From contig PWWY01000016.1 in assembly GCA_003561325.1 (NCBI GenBank), positions 1 through 5,060 on the forward strand: DNA of 5,060 bases. The letters run 5' to 3'. A program made the position numbers and the translations under genes. Positions 1-5,060 of this stretch are shown piece after piece. Numbering within the stretch: position 1 is the stretch's first letter; each line of letters begins with the position of its first letter. This stretch comes from Syntrophomonadaceae bacterium (GTDB lineage Bacteria; Bacillota; Dethiobacteria; DTU022; UBA8154). The notes beneath the pieces are model-generated. The model made no database searches. It saw nothing but the letters and a program-made list of their open reading frames with translations, and had not been told where the DNA came from.

Positions 1-329
1 AAATAGATGATGTTCTGCTTAACGGTCATCCCTCCCAGCGGCTGCCCGGGAACGTGAATGTCAGTGCCCTGTATGTGGAGGGGGAATCTTTGCTCTTAAG
101 CCTGGATATAAAGGGAATTGCTGCTTCCAGCGGTTCGGCATGCACCTCGGGGTCCCTGGACCCCTCGCACGTCCTCATGGCCATAGGCCTGGACCACCAA
201 ACGGCCCACGGATCGCTGCGCTTGAGCCTGGGGGAAAGTAACACGGAAGAACAAGTGGATTATGTCGTAGAGGTTTACAAGGAAACCGTTTCCAGGCTCA
301 GGAAAATGTCTTCAGTCTTTAAGAAATAG
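1..329 (+). CDS. nifS: Cysteine desulfurase NifS/IscS, C-terminal part (5' end outside window)
   Basis: This PLP enzyme takes sulfur from L-cysteine, giving alanine and an enzyme-bound persulfide that is passed to the Fe-S scaffold. The window opens inside the gene: the reading frame starts with the codon at position 3 and gives 108 residues before the TAG at 327-329. In-frame residues upstream of the GTG at 54 (LNGHPSQRLPGNVNVS) match the family, so that GTG is an internal Val and not a start. The active-site loop SSGSACTSGSLDPSH is present with its catalytic Cys codon at 141-143; its length fits the group I (NifS/IscS) desulfurases rather than SufS. The C-terminal helix region (HGSLRLSLG, then a charged helix ending FKK) is intact. 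The next gene, 48 bases downstream, is the matching NifU/IscU scaffold, which supports co-transcription. The exact NifS versus IscS naming is a convention; the clostridial type is usually called NifS. Confidence 0.95.
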   Translation, partial: IDDVLLNGHPSQRLPGNVNVSALYVEGESLLLSLDIKGIAASSGSACTSGSLDPSHVLMAIGLDHQTAHGSLRLSLGESNTEEQVDYVVEVYKETVSRLRKMSSVFKK

Positions 330-377
330 TTTCAGAAAAAGGACCGCCAGTGCTAAAATGTTGTGGGAGGAGAAAAC

Positions 378-752
378 ATGTACAATGAAAAAGTAATGGA
401 TCACTTTCAAAATCCCCGCAACGTGGGTGAGTTGGACAACCCCAGCGGTGTTGGAGAAGTCGGGAATATGAAATGCGGGGATATCATGAAGATCTACATC
501 AAGGTCAAAGATGATGTGATCGAGGATATCAAGTTCTTGACCTTCGGCTGTGGCGCGGCCATCGCCAGCAGCAGTGTGCTCACGTAGATGGTCAAGGGGA
601 AAACCCTCCAGGAGGCAGAAGCGATTTCCAATCAACATGTTGCTGACGAACTGGAAGGGCTGCCGCCGGCGAAGCTTCATTGCTCTAACCTGGCTGCCGA
701 TGCCCTGCACAATGCTATAGAGGATTACAAGAGTAAGGCTGCTTCCAACTGA
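378..752 (+). pseudogene. nifU: NifU/IscU-type Fe-S cluster scaffold gene interrupted by an in-frame TAG (codon 70)
   Basis: This is the scaffold on which NifS sulfur and iron are assembled into Fe-S clusters. The ATG at 378 is preceded by GGGAGGAG (365-372) at 5-base spacing; the more upstream GTG at 363 overlaps that site and is unlikely. The frame runs 69 codons, meets TAG at 585-587, then continues without frameshift to TGA at 750-752, 124 codons in all counting the TAG, which is the normal length for a single-domain clostridial NifU. All three ligand cysteines are kept: Cys33 in KCGD (with Asp35), Cys58 in FGCGAAIASSS, and Cys102 in KLHCSNLA after the stop. Family members have Glu where the TAG lies (as in the E. 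coli motif TEWVKGK; here T-stop-MVKGK), so one G-to-T change from GAG explains it. It may be a true nonsense mutation, a sequencing or assembly error, or a translated amber codon. The well-kept sequence beyond the stop argues against an old pseudogene. The short product by strict reading is 378-587 (69 residues), lacking the third cysteine. Confidence 0.85.
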
Positions 753-774
753 CAGGCTGGAAAACGTCAAGATG

Positions 775-832
775 AATCCCCTTGATGCCGGGCCCCCGAG
801 CCGGGATATGGCGTAAAGGGGATTTTTGTTTT
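775..832 (+). terminator. Intrinsic terminator after nifU
   Basis: A perfect 9-bp inverted repeat, AATCCCCTT (775-783) and AAGGGGATT (816-824), is followed by a T-rich run, TTTTT G TTTT (823-832). The 32-base loop is GC rich and can fold further through two CCGG blocks, making a compound hairpin. It begins 22 bases after the nifU stop and lies ahead of the lepA promoter, so it should end the nifS-nifU transcript and isolate lepA. Confidence 0.8.
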
Positions 833-876
833 CTGCAAAATCGCCGTGGAGCCGCAGCGAATTGGCGGGCGTTAGC

Positions 877-905
877 TTGTCACACCTGGGGCCAGGTGAT
901 ATAAT
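877..905 (+). promoter_or_regulatory. Sigma-A-type promoter for lepA with extended -10
   Basis: The -35 box TTGTCA (877-882, 5 of 6 to consensus) and the -10 box TATAAT (900-905, 6 of 6) are separated by exactly 17 bases, and a TG at 897-898 gives an extended -10 (TGnTATAAT). Transcription should start near 911-913, leaving a leader of about 63 bases before the lepA start. This is inferred from the consensus match only. Confidence 0.8.
883..898. promoter_or_regulatory. Perfect 16-bp palindrome in the lepA promoter spacer (candidate operator)
   Basis: CACCTGG (883-889), GG, CCAGGTG (892-898) is a perfect dyad with 7-bp arms. It starts directly after the -35 box and ends one base before the -10 box. 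A protein bound there would cover the RNA polymerase contacts, so an operator is the natural reading. I do not recognise it as the site of a known regulator. A hairpin in a read-through RNA (followed by ATATAATTTTT) is a weaker alternative. Confidence 0.5.
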
Positions 906-961
906 TTTTCCTGGTGATCAAGCTTGCCCGGGCATAAACCCTTATTTCCCTGAAATTAGAG

Positions 962-966
962 AGGAG
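962..966 (+). promoter_or_regulatory. Ribosome binding site for lepA (decides TTG start)
   Basis: AGGAG (within AGAGAGGAGAT) lies 8 bases before the TTG at 975. There is no ATG or GTG between this site and the conserved N-terminal sequence, so the TTG start is well supported. Confidence 0.8.
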
Positions 967-974
967 ATTTCCCT

Positions 975-2777
975 TTGAAACAAAGCGACATCCGCAACTT
1001 TTCCATCATTGCCCATATCGATCACGGCAAATCTACCCTGGCTGACCGGATCCTGGAAAGCACCCATTCCATCAGCCAGAGGGAGATGAAGGAGCAGTAC
1101 CTGGATTCCATGGACCTGGAAAGGGAGCGAGGGATCACGATCAAGATGCAGGCCGTGCGCCTGTTTTACGACAGCGGCGGCCGGCGCTACATGCTGAACC
1201 TGATTGATTCCCCGGGACACGTGGACTTTACCTACGAAGTCTCCCGGAGCATGGCTGCCTGTGAAGGGGCTCTCCTGGTCGTGGATGCGGCCCAGGGCAT
1301 CGAAGCCCAAACCCTGGCCAATGTATACCTTGCCCTGGAGCACAACCTGGAGATCATCCCGGTGATCAACAAGATCGACCTTCCTAATGCAGACCCGGAA
1401 AAGGTCAAGGCTGACCTGGAAAATCTTCTGGGGATCGACGGCCGGGAGGCCTTAATGATTTCCGCCAAGGAAGGATTGAACATCGACCAGGTGCTGGAAG
1501 TGATCATTCACCGCATCCCCGCGCCCTCGGGGGATGAGCAGGCGCCGCTGCGAGGCTTGATCTTCGATTCCCATTACGACCCGTACAGGGGCGTGATCAC
1601 CTACGTTCGTATTCGGGAAGGGCAAGTTTCCAAGGGTACGGAAATCACCATGATGCACAGCGGCAAGCAATTCGAGGTCTCGGAAGTCGGCGTTTTTCGT
1701 CCAGCGATGACACCCGAAACGACCCTCTTCGCCGGCCAGGTGGGCTACGTGGTGGCCGGGGTCAAGCGCGTCCAGGATTCCCGCGTGGGCGATACTATTA
1801 CGTCCACCCGGAACCCGGCCCAAGCAGCGTTACCGGGATATCACCCCATGAATCCCGTGGTATTTTGCGGGCTTTACCCCGTGGACAACGACCGCTACGT
1901 GGATCTGCGGGAGGGGCTGGAAAAGCTTCAGCTCAATGATGCTTCCTTGTTCTTCGAACCAGAAAATTCTTCTGCCCTGGGATTTGGCTTCCGCTGTGGG
2001 TTTTTAGGCCTTTTACACATGGAAATCGTCAGGGAACGGCTGGAAAGGGAATATGACTTGGAACTGATCACCTCGGCTCCTAACGTGATTTACGGGGTGA
2101 TTACGCGCCAGGGCGAAAATAAACACATCGAAAACCCCGTCAACTTTCCTCCTGCCGGCGCCATTGAGCGTATAGAAGAACCTTTTATCGAGGGAACCTT
2201 GATGGTGCCCCAACACTATATTGGGCCCGTGATGGAGCTCTGCCAGGAAAAACGGGGAGAGTACAGGGACATGCAGTACCTCTCTACGGATCGCGTTTTG
2301 CTGGTTTATGCCTTGCCCCTGGGGGAGATTATCTATGATTTCTATGACCAGCTGAAATCCCGCACCCGGGGTTATGCCTCCTTTGATTACAAGCACGAGG
2401 GGTACCGGGAGTCGGACCTGGTCAAGGTAGATATTCACGTGAACAATGAACCGGTGGACGCACTTTCGTTTATTGCTCACCGCGAGAAGGCATATTACCG
2501 TGGCCGAGAGGTGATCCAACGCCTCAAAGAGGTGATCCAGCGTCACATGTTCGACATCGCCATCCAGGCCGTGATCGGCAACCGGCCCGTTGCCCGGGAG
2601 ACCATCAAGGCCCTCAGGAAAAACGTGGTGGAAAACCTCTACGGAGGAGATGTAACCCGGAAGCGCAAACTTTTGGAGAAGCAAAAAGCGGGGAAAAAGC
2701 GGATGAAGCTGGTGGGGCAAGTTACCATTCCCCAGGAGGCCTTTATGGCTGTGCTGCAGCTGGATGGAGAGCAGTGA
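975..2777 (+). CDS. lepA: Elongation factor 4 (LepA), ribosome-associated translational GTPase
   Basis: LepA binds the ribosome and hydrolyses GTP; in E. coli it is reported to back-translocate stalled ribosomes and to affect initiation or subunit biogenesis. At 600 residues it has the usual family length. The G domain is complete: G1 AHIDHGKST (13-21), G2 RGIT (52-55), G3 DSPGH (78-82, with the catalytic His82), G4 NKID (132-135) and G5 SAK (163-165). It continues through the EF-G-like beta-barrel and the alpha/beta domains and ends with the LepA-specific C-terminal domain, whose conserved tail (KKRMKLVGQVTIPQEAF, then AVLQLD) is seen. The frame has no defects. It is preceded by its own promoter and separated from nifU by a terminator. 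No clear terminator lies between it and the heat-shock operon, so some read-through into hrcA is possible. In B. subtilis and many relatives hemW follows lepA; here hrcA follows directly. Confidence 0.98.
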   Translation: MKQSDIRNFSIIAHIDHGKSTLADRILESTHSISQREMKEQYLDSMDLERERGITIKMQAVRLFYDSGGRRYMLNLIDSPGHVDFTYEVSRSMAACEGALLVVDAAQGIEAQTLANVYLALEHNLEIIPVINKIDLPNADPEKVKADLENLLGIDGREALMISAKEGLNIDQVLEVIIHRIPAPSGDEQAPLRGLIFDSHYDPYRGVITYVRIREGQVSKGTEITMMHSGKQFEVSEVGVFRPAMTPETTLFAGQVGYVVAGVKRVQDSRVGDTITSTRNPAQAALPGYHPMNPVVFCGLYPVDNDRYVDLREGLEKLQLNDASLFFEPENSSALGFGFRCGFLGLLHMEIVRERLEREYDLELITSAPNVIYGVITRQGENKHIENPVNFPPAGAIERIEEPFIEGTLMVPQHYIGPVMELCQEKRGEYRDMQYLSTDRVLLVYALPLGEIIYDFYDQLKSRTRGYASFDYKHEGYRESDLVKVDIHVNNEPVDALSFIAHREKAYYRGREVIQRLKEVIQRHMFDIAIQAVIGNRPVARETIKALRKNVVENLYGGDVTRKRKLLEKQKAGKKRMKLVGQVTIPQEAFMAVLQLDGEQ

Positions 2778-2786
2778 GGGTCACTG
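2772..2786. repeat. Short inverted repeat over the lepA stop codon
   Basis: CAGTGA, GGG, TCACTG is a perfect 6-bp inverted repeat that includes the lepA TGA (2775-2777). There is no T-run after it, so it is not a standard terminator; it could be a minor RNA hairpin or chance. Confidence 0.35.
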
Positions 2787-2836
2787 AGGTCGGTGAAGCG
2801 GGAGAAATGAAAAGAGCAAAAATTTGTTAGTAGAAC

Positions 2837-2865
2837 TTGACAAATGATCAGCCCAGTGGTATCTT
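2837..2865 (+). promoter_or_regulatory. Sigma-A-type promoter of the hrcA-grpE-dnaK operon
   Basis: A perfect -35 box TTGACA (2837-2842) is followed after 17 bases by TATCTT (2860-2865, 4 of 6), helped by an upstream TG (2857-2858) that forms an extended -10. The predicted start, about 2871-2873, lies just ahead of the CIRCE element. This is the usual arrangement for HrcA control, where the vegetative sigma factor is used and heat induction comes from loss of repression. Confidence 0.8.
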
Positions 2866-2877
2866 AAAAAAGGACGG

Positions 2878-2904
2878 TTAGCACTCTCGATGTTAGAGTG
2901 CTAA
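2878..2904. promoter_or_regulatory. CIRCE operator (HrcA binding site)
   Basis: TTAGCACTC (2878-2886), a 9-base spacer, then GAGTGCTAA (2896-2904): both arms match the CIRCE consensus TTAGCACTC-N9-GAGTGCTAA in every position. It lies between the promoter and hrcA. HrcA dimers bind here and repress the operon; in known systems GroEL keeps HrcA active, and heat titrates GroEL away. In the mRNA the repeat can also form a hairpin close to the 5' end. Confidence 0.98.
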
Positions 2905-2912
2905 CTCATGCA

Positions 2913-2918
2913 AGGGGG
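2913..2918 (+). promoter_or_regulatory. Ribosome binding site for hrcA (decides start)
   Basis: AGGGGG lies 7 bases before the ATG at 2926. The in-frame ATG at 2908 lies before this site, only 3 bases after CIRCE, and has no Shine-Dalgarno of its own, so 2926 is the chosen start. Confidence 0.75.
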
Positions 2919-2925
2919 TAAGATC

Positions 2926-3945
2926 ATGGGGCTTAGCTCCCGCAAAAAAGAAATATTGCAGGCCGTTGTGACAGACTATATCAAGATGGCTCAACCTGTG
3001 GGCTCCAGGACAATTTCCAGGCGTTACCAGGTGGGTTTGAGTCCGGCGACCATCCGCAATGACATGGCAGACCTGGAAGAAATGGGCTACCTGCTCCAAC
3101 CTCATACCTCAGCCGGCCGGATTCCGACACAGAAAGGTTACCGCTACTACGTAGATGAGCTCATGGAAACGGCGGACCTGGAAGAAAGTGAAAAGGATAA
3201 AATTAAGCAAGTATACGAATTTGAAAAAATGCGGGAAAGCGAAGAAATCATCAAGTATACGACCAACCTTTTATCTTCGCTGACCAATTACACTTCACTG
3301 GTCATAGGTCCGCAGTTGAAGAAAAGCGCTTTCAAGAAACTGCAAATCATGCCCTTCGATAACCAGCGGGCGCTGCTTTTGCTGGTTGCCGATACCGGGT
3401 TTGTGAAAAATAAAGTCATCCACTACCCGCAAACCCTTTCATCGGGAGAGCTAAACCGGATCGTTTCTTACCTGAATCGCCGCCTGGAGGGCCTGACGAT
3501 TGATAAGCTTACGTCCAGGTTGATCAGCGAGCTTCGCCGGGATCTCTATCACCATATTAAGTTTTTGGAGGAGACCTTCACGCTATTAGAGGAAAGCCTG
3601 GCCGAGGATGAACGGCGGGTTTTTTTGGGAGGGACGACAAATATCCTGAGCCAGCCTGAATTTGGGGATCTGGAAAAGGTCAGAGCGCTCCTCTCCCTCT
3701 TTGAGCAAAACGCCCTTCTGGCCAACCTGTTGGCCCGGCCCGTGGCGGGAATCGACGGCATTACCGTGCGTATCGGCCGGGAGAATATGCTGGAGGAAGT
3801 GCAGGAGTGTAGTTTGGTGATTGCTACGTACTGCCTGGGCAAGGAGGTCGTGGGAACGATCGGGGTCCTGGGACCTACCCGCATGGAATACTCCCGGACC
3901 ATTGCCATCCTGGAGCAGATTGTTAATCACCTGCAAAAAATATAA
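2926..3945 (+). CDS. hrcA: Heat-inducible transcription repressor HrcA
   Basis: HrcA represses class I heat-shock genes by binding CIRCE. From the ATG at 2926 the protein has 339 residues, a normal length. The N-terminal winged-helix domain (about 1-77) shows the recognition-helix segment SPATIRNDMADLEEMG (39-54) and the wing motif HTSAGRIPTQKGYRYYVD (60-77). The rest is the GAF-like dimerisation domain, with the conserved stretch GGTTNILSQPEF in its second half and the C-terminal signature IGVLGPTRMEYSR. It is the first gene of the operon and is preceded by a perfect CIRCE, so it is autoregulated. grpE begins 25 bases after its TAA. Starting at the upstream ATG (2908) would add 6 residues, MQGGKI, which do not look like the family N-terminus. 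Confidence 0.97.
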   Translation: MGLSSRKKEILQAVVTDYIKMAQPVGSRTISRRYQVGLSPATIRNDMADLEEMGYLLQPHTSAGRIPTQKGYRYYVDELMETADLEESEKDKIKQVYEFEKMRESEEIIKYTTNLLSSLTNYTSLVIGPQLKKSAFKKLQIMPFDNQRALLLLVADTGFVKNKVIHYPQTLSSGELNRIVSYLNRRLEGLTIDKLTSRLISELRRDLYHHIKFLEETFTLLEESLAEDERRVFLGGTTNILSQPEFGDLEKVRALLSLFEQNALLANLLARPVAGIDGITVRIGRENMLEEVQECSLVIATYCLGKEVVGTIGVLGPTRMEYSRTIAILEQIVNHLQKI

Positions 3946-3956
3946 ATCGAGAGAGA

Positions 3957-3964
3957 AAGGGGTG
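3957..3964 (+). promoter_or_regulatory. Ribosome binding site for grpE (supports TTG start)
   Basis: AAGGGGTG, within GAGAAAGGGGTG, resembles the AAGGAGGTG core and lies about 7 bases before the TTG at 3971. The in-frame GTG at 3962 overlaps this purine run and cannot use it. No other in-frame start codon occurs before the coiled coil. Confidence 0.65.
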
Positions 3965-3970
3965 TATTCC

Positions 3971-4645
3971 TTGGCAGGAAGAGGTTACAGGTTTTCTGGA
4001 AAGGATGAAGGATATTTTTCAAACAACCCGGAAGGTAATCAGCAGCGAGAAAGCGAATTTGAACAAAAAAACTCACCTGCTGCTTCTGGAGACCATCGAT
4101 CTTCAAAACCCGATGGAGACCCGCAACCGGCGGCAGAAGCAGCGGGTCCTGCCGGTGAAGAAACGCCGGAAATCTTGCAGCAGAAACTCCAGCAACTGGA
4201 GCAGGAAAATGAAGAGCTGAAAAACAGGCTCATGCGGCTGCAGGCGGATTTCGATAACTATCGCAAACGGGTGCGCGCTGAAAAAGAGGATCTGGAACAA
4301 CATGCGAATTATCGGCTGGTGCAGCGACTTCTGCCGGTCATTGACAACCTGGAGCGGGCCTGTTCAGCTTCCGGCGAGAGGCCGGAAAATATCGTGGAAG
4401 GCATTCAGCTCATTTACCGGCAGCTCCATGAGATCATGGAAAAAGAAGGTGTGACGCCTATTGAATGTGAAGGCGAGCCCTTTGACCCCAATTGTCATGA
4501 AGCCGTGATGGTTGAAGAAAACAGCGAACATCCGCCCAACACCGTGCTGGATGAGCTGCAAAAAGGGTACCGCATGAAAGACAAAGTGCTAAGAGCCAGT
4601 ATGGTGAAAGTTTCATCTGATCAAAACAATCAAAAGGAGGCATAA
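3971..4645 (+). CDS. grpE: GrpE, nucleotide exchange factor of DnaK
   Basis: GrpE is a homodimer that opens the DnaK nucleotide site to release ADP and also acts as a thermosensor. From the TTG at 3971 it has 224 residues, somewhat long for the family because of a variable N-terminus. Residues 1-62 are polar and low-complexity (rich in Gly, Ser, Pro, Ala, Glu) and probably disordered. A long coiled-coil helix follows (about 64-110: LQQKLQQLEQENEELKNRL), containing the conserved RLQADFDNYRKR (89-100). The C-terminal beta-wing, which contacts DnaK, shows GVTPIECEGEPFDPNCHEAV and GYRMKDKVLRASMVKVS. The start is chosen by its Shine-Dalgarno and by lack of alternatives; the first 20 or so residues have no recognisable similarity, so the start is less certain than the rest. 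dnaK starts 2 bases after its stop, which suggests translational coupling. Confidence 0.95.
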   Translation: MAGRGYRFSGKDEGYFSNNPEGNQQRESEFEQKNSPAASGDHRSSKPDGDPQPAAEAAGPAGEETPEILQQKLQQLEQENEELKNRLMRLQADFDNYRKRVRAEKEDLEQHANYRLVQRLLPVIDNLERACSASGERPENIVEGIQLIYRQLHEIMEKEGVTPIECEGEPFDPNCHEAVMVEENSEHPPNTVLDELQKGYRMKDKVLRASMVKVSSDQNNQKEA

Positions 4646-4647
4646 CG

Positions 4648-5060
4648 ATGTCAAAAGTCGTAGGGATTGATCTGGGAACAACAATGTCGGCCGTTGCTGT
4701 TCTTGAGGGTGGAGAGCCAGAAATCATTTCCAATGCGGAAGGCAGCCGTTTAACACCTTCCGTCGTAGCGTTCAGTAAAGAAGGAGAGAGAATTGTTGGC
4801 CAGGTGGCCAAACGCCAGGCAATCACAAATCCTGACCGCACCATTGCTTCCATCAAGCGGGAAATGGGGACAAACTATAAAGCGAATATCGATGGCAAGG
4901 AGTATACGCCCCAGGAAATTTCAGCAATGATCCTACAGAAGCTGAAAACCGACGCGGAGAGCTACCTGGGTGAAAAAGTGGAAAAGGCCGTGATCACGGT
5001 GCCGGCCTATTTTACCGACAGTCAAAGGCAGGCGACAAAAGACGCCGGGAAAATCGCCGG
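4648..5060 (+). CDS. dnaK: Molecular chaperone DnaK (Hsp70), N-terminal part (3' end outside window)
   Basis: DnaK is the ATP-driven Hsp70 chaperone that works with GrpE and DnaJ in folding and stress protection. The ATG at 4648 has a perfect AAGGAGG (4634-4640) at 7-base spacing, inside the end of grpE. The window holds 137 full codons of the ATPase domain with no stop. Phosphate-1 loop GIDLGTT (6-12), the catalytic Lys70 in SIKREMGTNYK, YTPQEISAMIL (87-97), and ITVPAYF (116-122) followed by RQATKDAGKIAG are visible. The SIK-R-x-MGT-x-YK form is typical of Firmicute DnaK. Two positions next to the phosphate loop differ from the common GTTNSCVAV: Met13 replaces Asn and Ala15 replaces Cys; Thr also replaces the usual Asn in YFND. 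The operon position argues that it is the main housekeeping DnaK. Confidence 0.98.
   Translation, partial: MSKVVGIDLGTTMSAVAVLEGGEPEIISNAEGSRLTPSVVAFSKEGERIVGQVAKRQAITNPDRTIASIKREMGTNYKANIDGKEYTPQEISAMILQKLKTDAESYLGEKVEKAVITVPAYFTDSQRQATKDAGKIA

Noticed and set aside
596..615. Possible RNA hairpin just after the nifU TAG (GGGG-AAAA-CCCT and CCTCCAGGAGG), as might mark a recoding element
   Set aside because: The two short folds are mutually exclusive and weak, and they lie in conserved coding sequence; they do not resemble a known recoding structure that I can identify.
312..770. 152-codon open frame on the - strand across nifU
   Set aside because: It is the antisense shadow of the conserved scaffold gene; it has no family resemblance and no good ribosome binding site.
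915..934. Overlapping small palindromes TGATCA, CAAGCTTG and TGCCCGGGCA in the lepA leader
   Set aside because: Dyads of 6-10 bases are expected by chance; only the 16-bp spacer palindrome stands out.
2013..2720. 235-codon open frame on the - strand inside lepA
   Set aside because: It lies wholly antisense to a strongly conserved gene and its His/Leu/Val-rich sequence is typical of an antisense shadow.
2908..2925. ATG at 2908 as the start of hrcA
   Set aside because: It precedes the AGGGGG ribosome binding site and lies 3 bases after CIRCE with no Shine-Dalgarno of its own; the ATG at 2926 fits the site and the family N-terminus.
3920..3946. Possible internal promoter before grpE (TTGTTA, 15 bases, TATAAA)
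   Set aside because: The 15-base spacer is too short and the -35 is weak; it lies in the end of hrcA, and the operon has a good promoter with CIRCE upstream.
4005..4220. 71-codon + strand frame starting ATG within grpE, preceded by GGAAAGG
   Set aside because: The Shine-Dalgarno-like run touches the ATG with no spacing, and the product is a basic shadow of the GrpE tail and coiled coil.

Overview
The window reads as a chromosomal housekeeping segment of a low-to-medium GC Firmicute, most likely an anaerobic member of the Clostridia (Peptococcaceae-like). The signs are a clostridial-type nifS-nifU pair, a perfect CIRCE operator ahead of hrcA-grpE-dnaK, strong Shine-Dalgarno sequences with some TTG starts, and sigma-A-like promoters with extended -10 boxes. 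The species cannot be named from the sequence. No mobile element, CRISPR array, tRNA or rRNA was seen, and every recognised gene is on the + strand.

Layout. (1) 1-329: the C-terminal 108 residues of a NifS/IscS cysteine desulfurase, including the catalytic Cys loop. (2) 378-752: a NifU/IscU Fe-S scaffold gene whose frame is intact except for one in-frame TAG at codon 70, where relatives carry Glu. (3) 775-832: an intrinsic terminator closing the Fe-S unit. (4) 877-905: a strong promoter for lepA whose 17-bp spacer is almost filled by a perfect 16-bp palindrome. (5) 975-2777: lepA (elongation factor 4), complete, with a TTG start. (6) 2837-2904: a promoter followed by the CIRCE element. (7) 2926-3945 hrcA, 3971-4645 grpE and 4648-5060 dnaK (cut by the window end): the class I heat-shock operon.

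How the genes work together. NifS supplies persulfide sulfur to NifU, which builds [2Fe-2S] or [4Fe-4S] clusters for other proteins. LepA is a ribosome-associated GTPase. HrcA represses its own operon by binding CIRCE. GrpE is the nucleotide exchange factor for the DnaK chaperone encoded directly after it, with only 2 bases between the two genes.

The points most worth a second look are the amber codon in nifU (sequencing error, recent nonsense mutation, or amber decoding or suppression, possibly as pyrrolysine), the spacer palindrome in the lepA promoter, and the absence of hemW between lepA and hrcA. I see no clearly novel multi-gene system here.
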